DNA from: Pseudoalteromonas sp. XMcav2-N
GTDB taxonomy: Bacteria > Pseudomonadota > Gammaproteobacteria > Enterobacterales > Alteromonadaceae
Direction: 5' to 3'
Length of the DNA: 64,000 nt
Assembly: GCF_024124545.1 (NCBI RefSeq)
Contig: NZ_JAMXSF010000007.1
Location: 1-64,000 of the forward strand
Positions 55,116-63,135 of this stretch are shown here, one piece after another. The number at the start of each line of letters is the position of its first letter. The stretch's first letter is position 1. Below the pieces are notes generated by a model, which had not been told where the DNA came from, ran no database searches, and worked only from the letters and a program-made list of their open reading frames with translations. The position numbers and the translations under genes are program-made.

Positions 55116-55853
55116 TTGAGCCAGATCCCATTAATTACTTCAACGCTTAAACAGCTATTGAAGCAACACAAACTGACCTATAAAGAGGTTGCCAATGCAC
55201 TGGATATGAGCGAGGCCAATGTGAAGCGGGTCTTTGCCAGCGAGCAGTTTAGCTTGCAGCGACTTGAGCAGATCTGTGATCTGATGCAATTGTCTTTGGC
55301 GGACTTGTTTGCACTTGGGGAGCAAAAGCAGTCACTGGTCAGCCAGCTCACGCAGGCACAGGAGCAGGAGTTGATGGAGAATCCGAAACTGTTTTTGGTG
55401 GCTGTGTGTGTACGTGATGGCTGGCAGTTTGAAGACATCATTTCTCAGTATCAGATAGATGAACTTGAGTGCATCCGCTTGCTGGCGCGATTAGATAATC
55501 TGAATATGATCCAGCTGTTGCCTAACAATCGCTATAAATCTTTAGTAGCCCAGGATTTTCGCTGGATCCCCGGCGGCCCGCTTGAGCGGTTTATCGAACA
55601 GCAGGTGTTGACCAAGTTTTTACAGGGAGATTTTAACCGTGAGGATAGCTTTCGGTTTTATTTACGCGGAAGCTACAGTGATGCCACCATCAGTGTGGTA
55701 CGGCGTCGTCTTGAGCAGCTCACCAAAGAAGTTGCTCAGCTTAACCAACAGGATGCACGGTTACCTCTGGACAAGCGTCAGAGTGTGGGGTTATTCATGG
55801 CGATGCGCCCCTGGCAACTTGGGTTATTTAATGATCTCAGGCGGGATGATTAA
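55116..55853 (+). CDS. XRE-type HTH regulator
   Basis: A 245-residue protein starting at a TTG. The N-terminal HTH is LKQLLKQHKLTYKEVANALDMSEANVKRVFASEQFSLQRLEQICDLMQLSLADLF. The rest (about 80-245) is a helical region that I do not recognise, with REDSFRFYLRGSYSD and RRRLEQLTKEVAQL. It is divergent from the DUF2145 operon, which it probably regulates. The C-terminal part may bind a ligand. Confidence 0.85.
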   Translation: MSQIPLITSTLKQLLKQHKLTYKEVANALDMSEANVKRVFASEQFSLQRLEQICDLMQLSLADLFALGEQKQSLVSQLTQAQEQELMENPKLFLVAVCVRDGWQFEDIISQYQIDELECIRLLARLDNLNMIQLLPNNRYKSLVAQDFRWIPGGPLERFIEQQVLTKFLQGDFNREDSFRFYLRGSYSDATISVVRRRLEQLTKEVAQLNQQDARLPLDKRQSVGLFMAMRPWQLGLFNDLRRDD

Positions 55854-56212
55854 AAACGTATCTCAATAAGCATGTCGACGAAAGGTTTCTTTGTTTATTG
55901 TGTTATCAGCACGGCTAGTGTTGAGTAAATGAAAATTCATTATATGGTAATAAGCAACAATTAAGGTTGGGGTGTTCCTTAATTAAATACATTTTATCTA
56001 CTTTTTCTGGGGCAGTGAATAATATATTTCCTGAATCTAATCGCAAGAATACTTTATGTTTTAGAAAGGGTAACATGAATTTAATTGTAAATGACACGAT
56101 ATCATTGATTAATTTTTTCTAATTATTTAGTATTGCATTCGCTTGGCTCCAAAAGTAGAACAATAATTAAGCAATAAAACATTGCCCCGACAATGTGGCT
56201 TGACGGACCTAT
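55854..56212. other. Intergenic, 359 bases, AT-rich
   Basis: Clearly more AT-rich than its flanks. A 60-codon minus-strand reading frame at 55915-56097 has no ribosome-binding site and no family resemblance, so I do not call it. No terminator or operator was recognised. Confidence 0.35.
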
Positions 56213-57256
56213 ATGGAATTTGAAACAACACTGACGCGCTCTGCGCACTACCTGAAACAGGCTTTGCCGATCATGATCCGTTATCGGATCCCGCTGACTC
56301 CGTTAAATTATTCGATTTGCTACTGCTACGTCGTGGGCTCACAACCTGAATTGAATGTAGAGTTAGATCAGATTTTGGCGCGCTATCAGAGTTGTCCCCC
56401 TCATTTAGCCAGAGAGTTGTTTGATAAATATCTTTCACAGCAAGATTTGGCATTGTTTCATGAAATATCTCATTCATTTCAGGGCACCATAGATCAAGTG
56501 CAGAGCGAAATATCGCAAACACTGGAGACGTCACAGGATTTTTCAGCGTTTTTATCCGAATGCCACTATGGATTGCACAATTTGAAAAGGCAGGGATCTG
56601 AGCAGGATCCTCGTGCGTACGACGAAGTACTGGAGTATGTATCCAGATTGACGCGCGAAGCAGTCATGATGCAGCAAAATGCGCTAGGTTTTCAGAATAA
56701 GCTGGAGGTGGCCTATGACGAAATCAAATTACTAAAAGAAGCACTTTTTGCATCGCAACGAGAGGCCAACACAGATAAGCTCACTGGCCTGTTGAATCGT
56801 GGTAAATTTGACGAAGATATTGTCAATTTCTGCACTCATCCGATGAGTAAGCAAAAGGTCTTGGTGTTTGTAGATATTGATCACTTCAAGCAATTCAATG
56901 ACGACTTTGGTCATCAAAAAGGTGACGATATTCTTCGTAAAGTGGCTGAAAAGTTGGCGCACCACGCGCAAGGTCGTGGTGATGCTTATCGCTACGGTGG
57001 TGAAGAGTTTTGTCTGACATTGTCACTCAGCAGTGTCAGTGAAGCGGTCAGCTTTGCTAATATGATCCGTCAGGATATTCGAAAACTATCGGTAAAAGAC
57101 AAGAAAACGGGTAACCCCATCAGACAGATCACCGCCAGTTTTGGCATTGCACTACATAAAGAAGGCGCACCCTGGCAAACGCTTATTGAGCTGGCAGACA
57201 GGGCCTTATATCTGGCCAAATCACATGGCCGTGACAGGGTAGAAGTAGCCGGTTAG
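56213..57256 (+). CDS. Diguanylate cyclase (GGDEF domain)
   Basis: A 347-residue soluble protein. The N-terminal 170 residues are helical and of unknown family (RYRIPLTPLNYSICYCYVVG near residue 24 recurs in related GGDEF proteins). The catalytic domain has DKLTGLLNRGKFD, FVDIDHFKQFND and the active GGEEF at 262-266. No RxxD inhibitory site is present at the usual position. It should make cyclic di-GMP. Monocistronic. No membrane helices. Confidence 0.92.
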   Translation: MEFETTLTRSAHYLKQALPIMIRYRIPLTPLNYSICYCYVVGSQPELNVELDQILARYQSCPPHLARELFDKYLSQQDLALFHEISHSFQGTIDQVQSEISQTLETSQDFSAFLSECHYGLHNLKRQGSEQDPRAYDEVLEYVSRLTREAVMMQQNALGFQNKLEVAYDEIKLLKEALFASQREANTDKLTGLLNRGKFDEDIVNFCTHPMSKQKVLVFVDIDHFKQFNDDFGHQKGDDILRKVAEKLAHHAQGRGDAYRYGGEEFCLTLSLSSVSEAVSFANMIRQDIRKLSVKDKKTGNPIRQITASFGIALHKEGAPWQTLIELADRALYLAKSHGRDRVEVAG

Positions 57257-57565
57257 CCGGCTCAGCATACAGTGCTTGTGTAACGATTTTTGCCACTAAA
57301 AAATACATCAACTTTCCTCATATATATTATTCCCCAAATTACATACGTTAACAAAAGTTTAATTTTCATTCATTTTGTGGTTGATTTTTGATCATATACT
57401 CATTAGCTTATTATTCGCTTTACCAAAAGGTCAGACGTCAGATGAGTGTCATATTTGTGCAATTTCGCCAGTAGCGAGTGTCGTGGTATGGCAAATTGCC
57501 AGCGGATAGAAATCTGAAGGCTGGTCACAGAACACAATGATTTTAATAGGATTAAAGAGGAAATT
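57257..57565. other. Intergenic, 309 bases
   Basis: Between the cyclase and the lipase genes. AT-rich; it should contain the lipase promoter. A small repeat GTCAGACGTCAG near 57430 was seen but not interpreted. Confidence 0.3.
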
Positions 57566-58627
57566 ATGCAGCACAAAATCAAATACTACCTGCGCCTGTC
57601 TTGGCTTTTCCTGCTGAGTTCGGTGGCATTTAATACGTTTGCAAGTGGTTATAAAGTTGTACTTATTCATGGTCTTCAGACCAGTCAAGTGACCTCTGGC
57701 TACCCAATTGATGTAACGGGCGATGGTGAGTCATATTGGTCAGAATTCTGGGGTCAACACGCTGATGTTCGCATTGACTGGCCTGCTCTAGAGCGCATTG
57801 AAGGCAAGATAGCCAGTGACTATGTCTGGCCAAAACTAAAGCAAATGTCTCAACAGGGAACCTGTCAGCCTGGCTGTATTCTTGTTACGCATTCAACGGG
57901 CGATTTGGTTGCGCGTTACTTATTGGATAATCAGGCGAACTGGCTGGAAAATGCAGGTCTTACGCCGCTGAATATTGTTGCCACCTTTGACATTGCCGGA
58001 GCCGGTGGTGGTAGTGAGCTGGCCGACCTGGCTGTGAGTGTCGCACAGGGAACTGCTGGTCTGAACCCACTTCTTGAAGCGGCGATCAGAGCCTGGCTGG
58101 GTGGCTCTGTTGAAGGCCGGTTAGGTGTACTGAATGACCTGAAAGTGAACAATGCCAGACAAATAGCTGCGCTACCAGAAGCAAGAACACCAAGACTGCG
58201 TTTTGTTGCGGATGGCACACTGTTTCTCGGTGCAACCAAGCTTTTCCTGAAAGGAACAGACGACAGTGTTGTTGCAACACACTCCGCGTGTGGCGCAAGT
58301 CGTGCCGACGACTTTGGCAGCTGTAGCACAAGTATCGCTACCAGCGGAAAAATCGCGTCTCAAAGTGATGCTGTTAGTGGGTTCATGCCATATCACTACC
58401 CAATGTTGATGAGCGATAACTACGACCATTTCTCTGTGATCAATGATCGTGCAGAAGGCAAAGTGACCGCCGCTCAGACTAGCAGACAGCTGCTTGATGG
58501 TAACACTGTAAGCTTCAATACATACACCGAAGAAACGGGTGCCTGGTTCTGGAAGAGTACCTATCGTTACGTTGAAAACTCAGGGAATAACAGCCTGTCT
58601 CGTCTAATGCTTAATGCGATGCAATAG
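57566..58627 (+). CDS. Secreted alpha/beta-hydrolase, lipase-like
   Basis: A 353-residue protein with a signal peptide (1-27, ending NTFAS). YKVVLIHGLQ forms the oxyanion strand. The nucleophile is Ser110 in THSTGD, where T-H-S-T-G replaces the usual G-x-S-x-G. TDDSVVATHSACG (near residue 232) carries the Asp and a Cys, as in Pseudomonas-type lipases, and YDHFSVIND carries the His. Four Cys residues can form disulfides. It is 11 bases upstream of a membrane-anchored protein that may act with it. Substrate is unknown. Confidence 0.75.
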   Translation: MQHKIKYYLRLSWLFLLSSVAFNTFASGYKVVLIHGLQTSQVTSGYPIDVTGDGESYWSEFWGQHADVRIDWPALERIEGKIASDYVWPKLKQMSQQGTCQPGCILVTHSTGDLVARYLLDNQANWLENAGLTPLNIVATFDIAGAGGGSELADLAVSVAQGTAGLNPLLEAAIRAWLGGSVEGRLGVLNDLKVNNARQIAALPEARTPRLRFVADGTLFLGATKLFLKGTDDSVVATHSACGASRADDFGSCSTSIATSGKIASQSDAVSGFMPYHYPMLMSDNYDHFSVINDRAEGKVTAAQTSRQLLDGNTVSFNTYTEETGAWFWKSTYRYVENSGNNSLSRLMLNAMQ

Positions 58628-58638
58628 GAGAGAAATAT

Positions 58639-59694
58639 ATGAAGCCCCGGATGTTCATTATTCTGATGTTTGTGGCAATCGGGCTTGGTTACTGGTGGCT
58701 CAGCGGTGACGCTGAGCCTGCTCAGGTTCAAACCGACACTAACAAAAACACGCCAGCGAAAGCGCCACTTGTTAAAAAAGCGAAAGCAGCTGCTGAGGTG
58801 GCACCACAAACAACACTCCCGCAAAAACGAGACAGACATATTCCCGTGCAAATGACGGAAGCCGCAGAACACATTGCTCAGCATTATGAACAGCAATTGC
58901 AGTTTGCGCCCTATTCGCAGCCATTGACAGCGGCAGATGCTGACAGACTCACGCCTAATCATTTTTATCCTGTCACTATCCCGACGCAGAATATAGACGA
59001 GGTATTGACACTCAAACTCAGTCAATATCGTTTCGTATACCCAGAGCCGATAGAGTTAGTGCTAACGGGTAGCGATATATACAGCGCCACAGTCACGGTC
59101 AGCGAAGTCGACAGCAATAAAGTGCTGACTACCCAAAGCCTGATAGAGCAAGAAGGCAGCTACACATCGCGTATTAAGGGAAAGAAAACGTTTCCGAGGG
59201 AACTGCAACTGACTGTTCGTGCTCACGTCAGAGGAGACGAAATTCCACTGGTGGCGCAGATCCACTATATGAAACCGAGTGCCGAATTACTTAACCTGGA
59301 ACAGCCGACGGTACAGGGGAGTGACCTGCTTGTATATGCCAGGCTTAAAGTCCAGGAGGCAGGGATTTATCGGATCAGAGCCAACTTGTTTTCGGGTGAT
59401 CAGCCATTGTCTCATGTTGTGGCGAGAAAACGCCTGAGTGAAGGAACGCAATTATTGCCACTTAAGATCCACCAAAGCGTCCTGCCGCAACAGGCTTCAG
59501 CACTCAAGCTGACAACCTTTGTGGTAGAGCGTATGTCTGGCTCGCCACAGGAGAAAGCCCGCTATGGCCGCAGCAACGTGGATACCTATATGCTTGATGG
59601 CGTGGATCTATCTGAATTGAGCAGAGTGCCCTATACACCCACTGAACAGGAACGACAAAAACTGGCATTTCTGAAGCAGCTGGGGAACCAATAA
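58639..59694 (+). CDS. Membrane-anchored partner of the lipase-like protein, unknown
   Basis: A 351-residue protein with one N-terminal membrane helix (5-20), a basic/Pro/Ala-rich linker (about 25-70) and two beta-rich segments (about 110-200 and 200-300). The layout recalls lipase-specific foldases (Lif), which also have an anchor and linker, but Lif is helical and its conserved motif was not seen. I do not recognise the family. Tight spacing after the lipase indicates co-expression. Confidence 0.6.
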   Translation: MKPRMFIILMFVAIGLGYWWLSGDAEPAQVQTDTNKNTPAKAPLVKKAKAAAEVAPQTTLPQKRDRHIPVQMTEAAEHIAQHYEQQLQFAPYSQPLTAADADRLTPNHFYPVTIPTQNIDEVLTLKLSQYRFVYPEPIELVLTGSDIYSATVTVSEVDSNKVLTTQSLIEQEGSYTSRIKGKKTFPRELQLTVRAHVRGDEIPLVAQIHYMKPSAELLNLEQPTVQGSDLLVYARLKVQEAGIYRIRANLFSGDQPLSHVVARKRLSEGTQLLPLKIHQSVLPQQASALKLTTFVVERMSGSPQEKARYGRSNVDTYMLDGVDLSELSRVPYTPTEQERQKLAFLKQLGNQ

Positions 59695-59922
59695 GTGCAG
59701 ATAAAAGTACTCTATTCTTTTGCATGCCCGGCGCATGCAATAAAGGCAGATCTGCCATTTCAGCCCAATTAAACCCATCATGTGGTTCAGCGCTTTGTCA
59801 GTGTATGATACTCAATCGTCCGGTTTGCTTGATCTCTGAACAATTGTTCGATACTTTTTTTGTTCCCAAATTGGTGTTAAATACACTTGAGACTGATAGG
59901 TCATAACGATAAAAGGATAGGT

Positions 59923-60399
59923 ATGGTTGTCATTGAAAAATTGTCTCCATCACACATAGCTGCTGTTAAAACGATACAACTGGCACCAGAACAGATCCGT
60001 TTTGCAGGCACCTCAGATGAGTTTTTAGAAGACGAATGTGACACCACACACCGACACGTGATCAGGCGTGATGATACTCTGATTGGTTACTTTAAGCTCG
60101 ATTTGGCTTATGACAAAAAATATGAGTATTGCCCGGCTGGCGCTTTGGGGTTACGTGCATTTGTAATTGATAAACAGCATCAGGGCAAAGGGCTGGGGAC
60201 TGCGGCAGTAAAAGCGCTGCTGGTTTATCTGTCTGTCCATTATACGTCTTACCCATGGTTGTATTTGGGGGTTAACTGCCAAAATCTGGGGGCTTACGCT
60301 TGTTATTTAAAAGCCGGGTTGGCAGTTTGTGATGATAAGTACTTGGGTGGACCTGCAGGACCGCAGTACATTATGTATGAAAAAATTCCGTCCAGTTGA
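59923..60399 (+). CDS. GNAT N-acetyltransferase
   Basis: From the ATG at 59923 (AAAAGGAT upstream) the product has 158 residues. Acetyl-CoA-binding motif A is LRAFVIDKQHQGKGLGTAAVKALL near residue 85-108, with Q-x-x-G-x-G. The closing NCQNLGAYACYLKAGL is typical of the family. Acceptor unknown. The next gene follows 24 bases later. Confidence 0.9.
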   Translation: MVVIEKLSPSHIAAVKTIQLAPEQIRFAGTSDEFLEDECDTTHRHVIRRDDTLIGYFKLDLAYDKKYEYCPAGALGLRAFVIDKQHQGKGLGTAAVKALLVYLSVHYTSYPWLYLGVNCQNLGAYACYLKAGLAVCDDKYLGGPAGPQYIMYEKIPSS

Positions 60400-60423
60400 T
60401 TGTGATATATGAAAGGAAATCAG

Positions 60424-60849
60424 ATGTCCGACAAACCCGTTGCCAAAAAGCTCTGTAACTTTTTGATTGAAAATGCTGCTGCAGATTTCAGACTGGCAGA
60501 TGGCCTGACTTACCTTGAGGATGTACACTTCCATGACTGGGCTGCAGAAACGGCGCTTGATAAGTACCGCAAAGCTCATCACGGGCTTTGGGTAGGAGGC
60601 GTTGTCATACTGACCCCACGCCATATCAAGTTCTCTCCCAACCTGATAAATATAATTTTTCATAAAGGGGATTACTCATTGTCCATACCATTATCACATA
60701 TTATGGACATGAGTCTTGAATCAGGTTTATTGACCAATATTATCGTACTGACAACACCTTATGGCTTTTACCGTTTTCGCTGTTTTGGTGCGCGCGACTT
60801 TATGACGGTCATACACGCTCAACGACAGGGCGAACACCTTACCAGATAA
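60424..60849 (+). CDS. Small GRAM/PH-like protein
   Basis: From the ATG at 60424, with AAAGGAA upstream, the product has 141 residues. The C-terminal part follows a PH/GRAM-like pattern: GGVVILTPRHIKFSPN, SIPLSHIMDMSLES, NIIVLTTPYGFYRFRCFGARDFMTVI. There is no signal peptide or membrane helix. Such domains bind lipids or proteins; function is unknown. Probably co-transcribed with the GNAT gene. Confidence 0.6.
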   Translation: MSDKPVAKKLCNFLIENAAADFRLADGLTYLEDVHFHDWAAETALDKYRKAHHGLWVGGVVILTPRHIKFSPNLINIIFHKGDYSLSIPLSHIMDMSLESGLLTNIIVLTTPYGFYRFRCFGARDFMTVIHAQRQGEHLTR

Positions 60850-60867
60850 CCGGGGCTTTACCCCGGT
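60849..60867. terminator. Hairpin between the GRAM-like and lectin-like genes
   Basis: ACCGGGG, loop CTTTA, CCCCGGT; the first base is the last base of the TAA stop. Confidence 0.6.
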
Positions 60868-60887
60868 GTAACCATAACAGCGGGTGT

Positions 60888-62837
60888 CTATTTCACATAG
60901 TAGAGCAGGGTATTTTGCTCCGCACCACTGTATACCCCACTGTTGTAGGGCCAGAGGTCAAATTTTACATTGTGTTGGTACAAAGAAGCACCGGCTCTTT
61001 GGTATCCATCTCCCCGACTGGTCGATTTGGTGCTCAGGCTGATAAATGAATAATCCAACCCTGAAAGGCTACAACCCGTTCCTTCTTGCTGCCACAATAC
61101 GCCAATGTCATAGGGTACTTGCGGCTGAGTCAGGTCTGCAGTGTGTTGTACGGCCACACAATTTCCGTTGGTCAGCTTTGATTTGCTGATCTGAGCTACT
61201 CGGGCATATTCATCTACGAACATCATTCCCGTAGTCATACCTTGTTGGACTGCTTGCCATTGTTGGGCGGGAAGTGCACCAGTGCTGGCCTGAGTGACCG
61301 GGGTGGTTTCGAAAATTGTATCTAAGCCGTCCTGATGGTGTGCAACCAGTGTCCAGCCTCCCCCATTTAAAGTCATCTCACAATGGGCATAAAAGGCAGG
61401 TGTGCCCTCGTTGCCGTCTGGGTCAATTTGGTACAGGCCGGTTGTGGCGTCAGGATTCTGCTGCTTGATGGTCGCGCAGGTCGTGCCAGTAGTGGGGGTG
61501 GGTTCTTCTGGCGGTGTCACTGGGTCATGAGAAACAAAGCCTCCGTAGTATTCCAATTCGCCGATCGCTCTGTAGCTGTGCCCCTGAGTGCTGGTTATCT
61601 TTAGTCGGATATACTTTCCAATCGCGGGCTCGGTCAGGGTCACAAGCTGGTCGAGGCTTTTTGCAAGTGAAAAAGACTCGTGGTCAACATAATTGATGTT
61701 GTCCTGAGACACTTGAAGCGTTACGTTTTTGACGCCCATACCAGGGTCCGACGCGCCGGAATAGAGAAAAACCCGGAAAGAAGTAATATACGCCTGACGC
61801 TCAAAGGCGACCTGCAACCAATGGTCTTGCGCATAAGTAGATAGCCAAATGCCGCGTTTAATTTTTGCGCCAGCATCAAGGTTAATCTTGCTTGATGAGT
61901 TGTAGCCGTCAAAGGCACCAGCTGCACTATCCAGTCCGTAGCTTTGACTGGCCGTGTAAGACGATTCTGTCAGTCCATTAGTACCAATTAAGGCGATATT
62001 ACCATGCTGACCAGTGGCTTCACCCGGATCAATGGCAAATTCACTTCCAGTATCCAGGCGCAGAGCCATGGTGTCCTTACCATAATGGGTAATATCCTGA
62101 GCAAACAACTGGTTTTTGATTGACAAGAGATTAATAACTTCCAGTAAATGGCTGGTTTCTGAGTCCTTAGACTGCTCTTCCTGAACGACTAGCTTACCAT
62201 TGATGGTTTGAAAACCTTGCTGATTGACTGCTTGTTGAGTCAGGTTGTAAGCTTCACCCGTATCGGTCAATCCGGCATTGCTGTTGTTGTAGACTGCCAG
62301 ATATCCAATCGTTTCTTCACTGTGATTGTTCCCGGATTCCTGCTCGGTGAGTGTTGCCCCAAAAGTCAGTGCCGATGTGCTGGACACCCGTAATGCATAA
62401 GCATCCGGGTCATTTTGAGTTTGACCACTCAAGATAACATGTGGTGTATGTGCAAAACTCTCTTGGAAAAATTGATGTGCGGCGCCACCTGTTATGGCAA
62501 ATTCACCCACCTCCCAGATACTGCCATCGTTCAGAGTATGGCGTCCCTTTTCTGCTACAAGGAACGACACCTGCTCATCACCGTGTGCGCCATCCAGATA
62601 TGGCCACTCCATGAACTGAACATCAAAGCTGGTATCAGTGACATTTGAGATGGAAATAACACCGGCATCCTGATCATTAAATGTAGGTACAGAAGAAAAT
62701 ATCACAGGATCAGAGTAGCCATTGATTGGAATAGTGATTTTATGATCGGTAACAGTGACATTTTCGATAAGCGTGAATGCGTGAGCATTGATGGATGTAA
62801 GAAGAGCAATTGAGCTTAGCCCGAGTCGCTTTAGCAT
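60888..62837 (-). CDS. Exported lectin/discoidin/fibrinogen-like protein
   Basis: A 649-residue protein with a signal peptide (1-20, ending NAHA). Residues about 20-110 resemble an H-type-lectin-like unit (VIFSSVPTFNDQDAGVISISNVTDTSFDVQFMEW). Residues about 285-435 match an F5/8 type C (discoidin) domain: ASQSYGLDSAAGAFDG, WLQVAFERQAYITSFRVF, IRLKITSTQGHSYRAIGELEYYG. A Pro/Thr linker is followed by a fibrinogen-like domain (about 455-649) with GLYQIDPDG, AHCEMTLNGGGWTLV and FDLWPYNSG. All three parts bind glycans in animal or bacterial proteins. It is probably an adhesin. Monocistronic. Confidence 0.8.
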   Translation of the reverse strand: MLKRLGLSSIALLTSINAHAFTLIENVTVTDHKITIPINGYSDPVIFSSVPTFNDQDAGVISISNVTDTSFDVQFMEWPYLDGAHGDEQVSFLVAEKGRHTLNDGSIWEVGEFAITGGAAHQFFQESFAHTPHVILSGQTQNDPDAYALRVSSTSALTFGATLTEQESGNNHSEETIGYLAVYNNSNAGLTDTGEAYNLTQQAVNQQGFQTINGKLVVQEEQSKDSETSHLLEVINLLSIKNQLFAQDITHYGKDTMALRLDTGSEFAIDPGEATGQHGNIALIGTNGLTESSYTASQSYGLDSAAGAFDGYNSSSKINLDAGAKIKRGIWLSTYAQDHWLQVAFERQAYITSFRVFLYSGASDPGMGVKNVTLQVSQDNINYVDHESFSLAKSLDQLVTLTEPAIGKYIRLKITSTQGHSYRAIGELEYYGGFVSHDPVTPPEEPTPTTGTTCATIKQQNPDATTGLYQIDPDGNEGTPAFYAHCEMTLNGGGWTLVAHHQDGLDTIFETTPVTQASTGALPAQQWQAVQQGMTTGMMFVDEYARVAQISKSKLTNGNCVAVQHTADLTQPQVPYDIGVLWQQEGTGCSLSGLDYSFISLSTKSTSRGDGYQRAGASLYQHNVKFDLWPYNSGVYSGAEQNTLLYYVK

Positions 62838-63135
62838 GTTTTTCCTTAATTAAGGTTGTTATTTTTAAGTGTGAATACTACTTGTTAAGCACACAAAGTA
62901 AAGCAATAAAGTATTTAAATTCATTTGTTTACGAGTGTTTTTTATAGGTTTTGCCCTTCGTCTCGTAATATTTATTTCCCGAAAACCCGGGGTGGTTGAG
63001 GTCGTTTATCTTGCTTAACCTCATAGCAGAGTCTTGCTGGTTATACCTCAGTCGCCTGGAAAGTTTTTTTGTTTGAGTGGTCTATACTTACTTTCATTAT
63101 CGGGGTCTGAGAAACGCGTCAGGGATGTGAACTGT

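Noticed and set aside
55915-56097. 60-codon minus-strand frame in the gap before the diguanylate cyclase
   Set aside because: GTG start without ribosome-binding site, in an AT-rich gap, and no family match.
58639-59694. Assignment of the lipase partner as a Lif foldase
   Set aside because: The Lif motif was not found and the predicted content is beta-rich, not helical.
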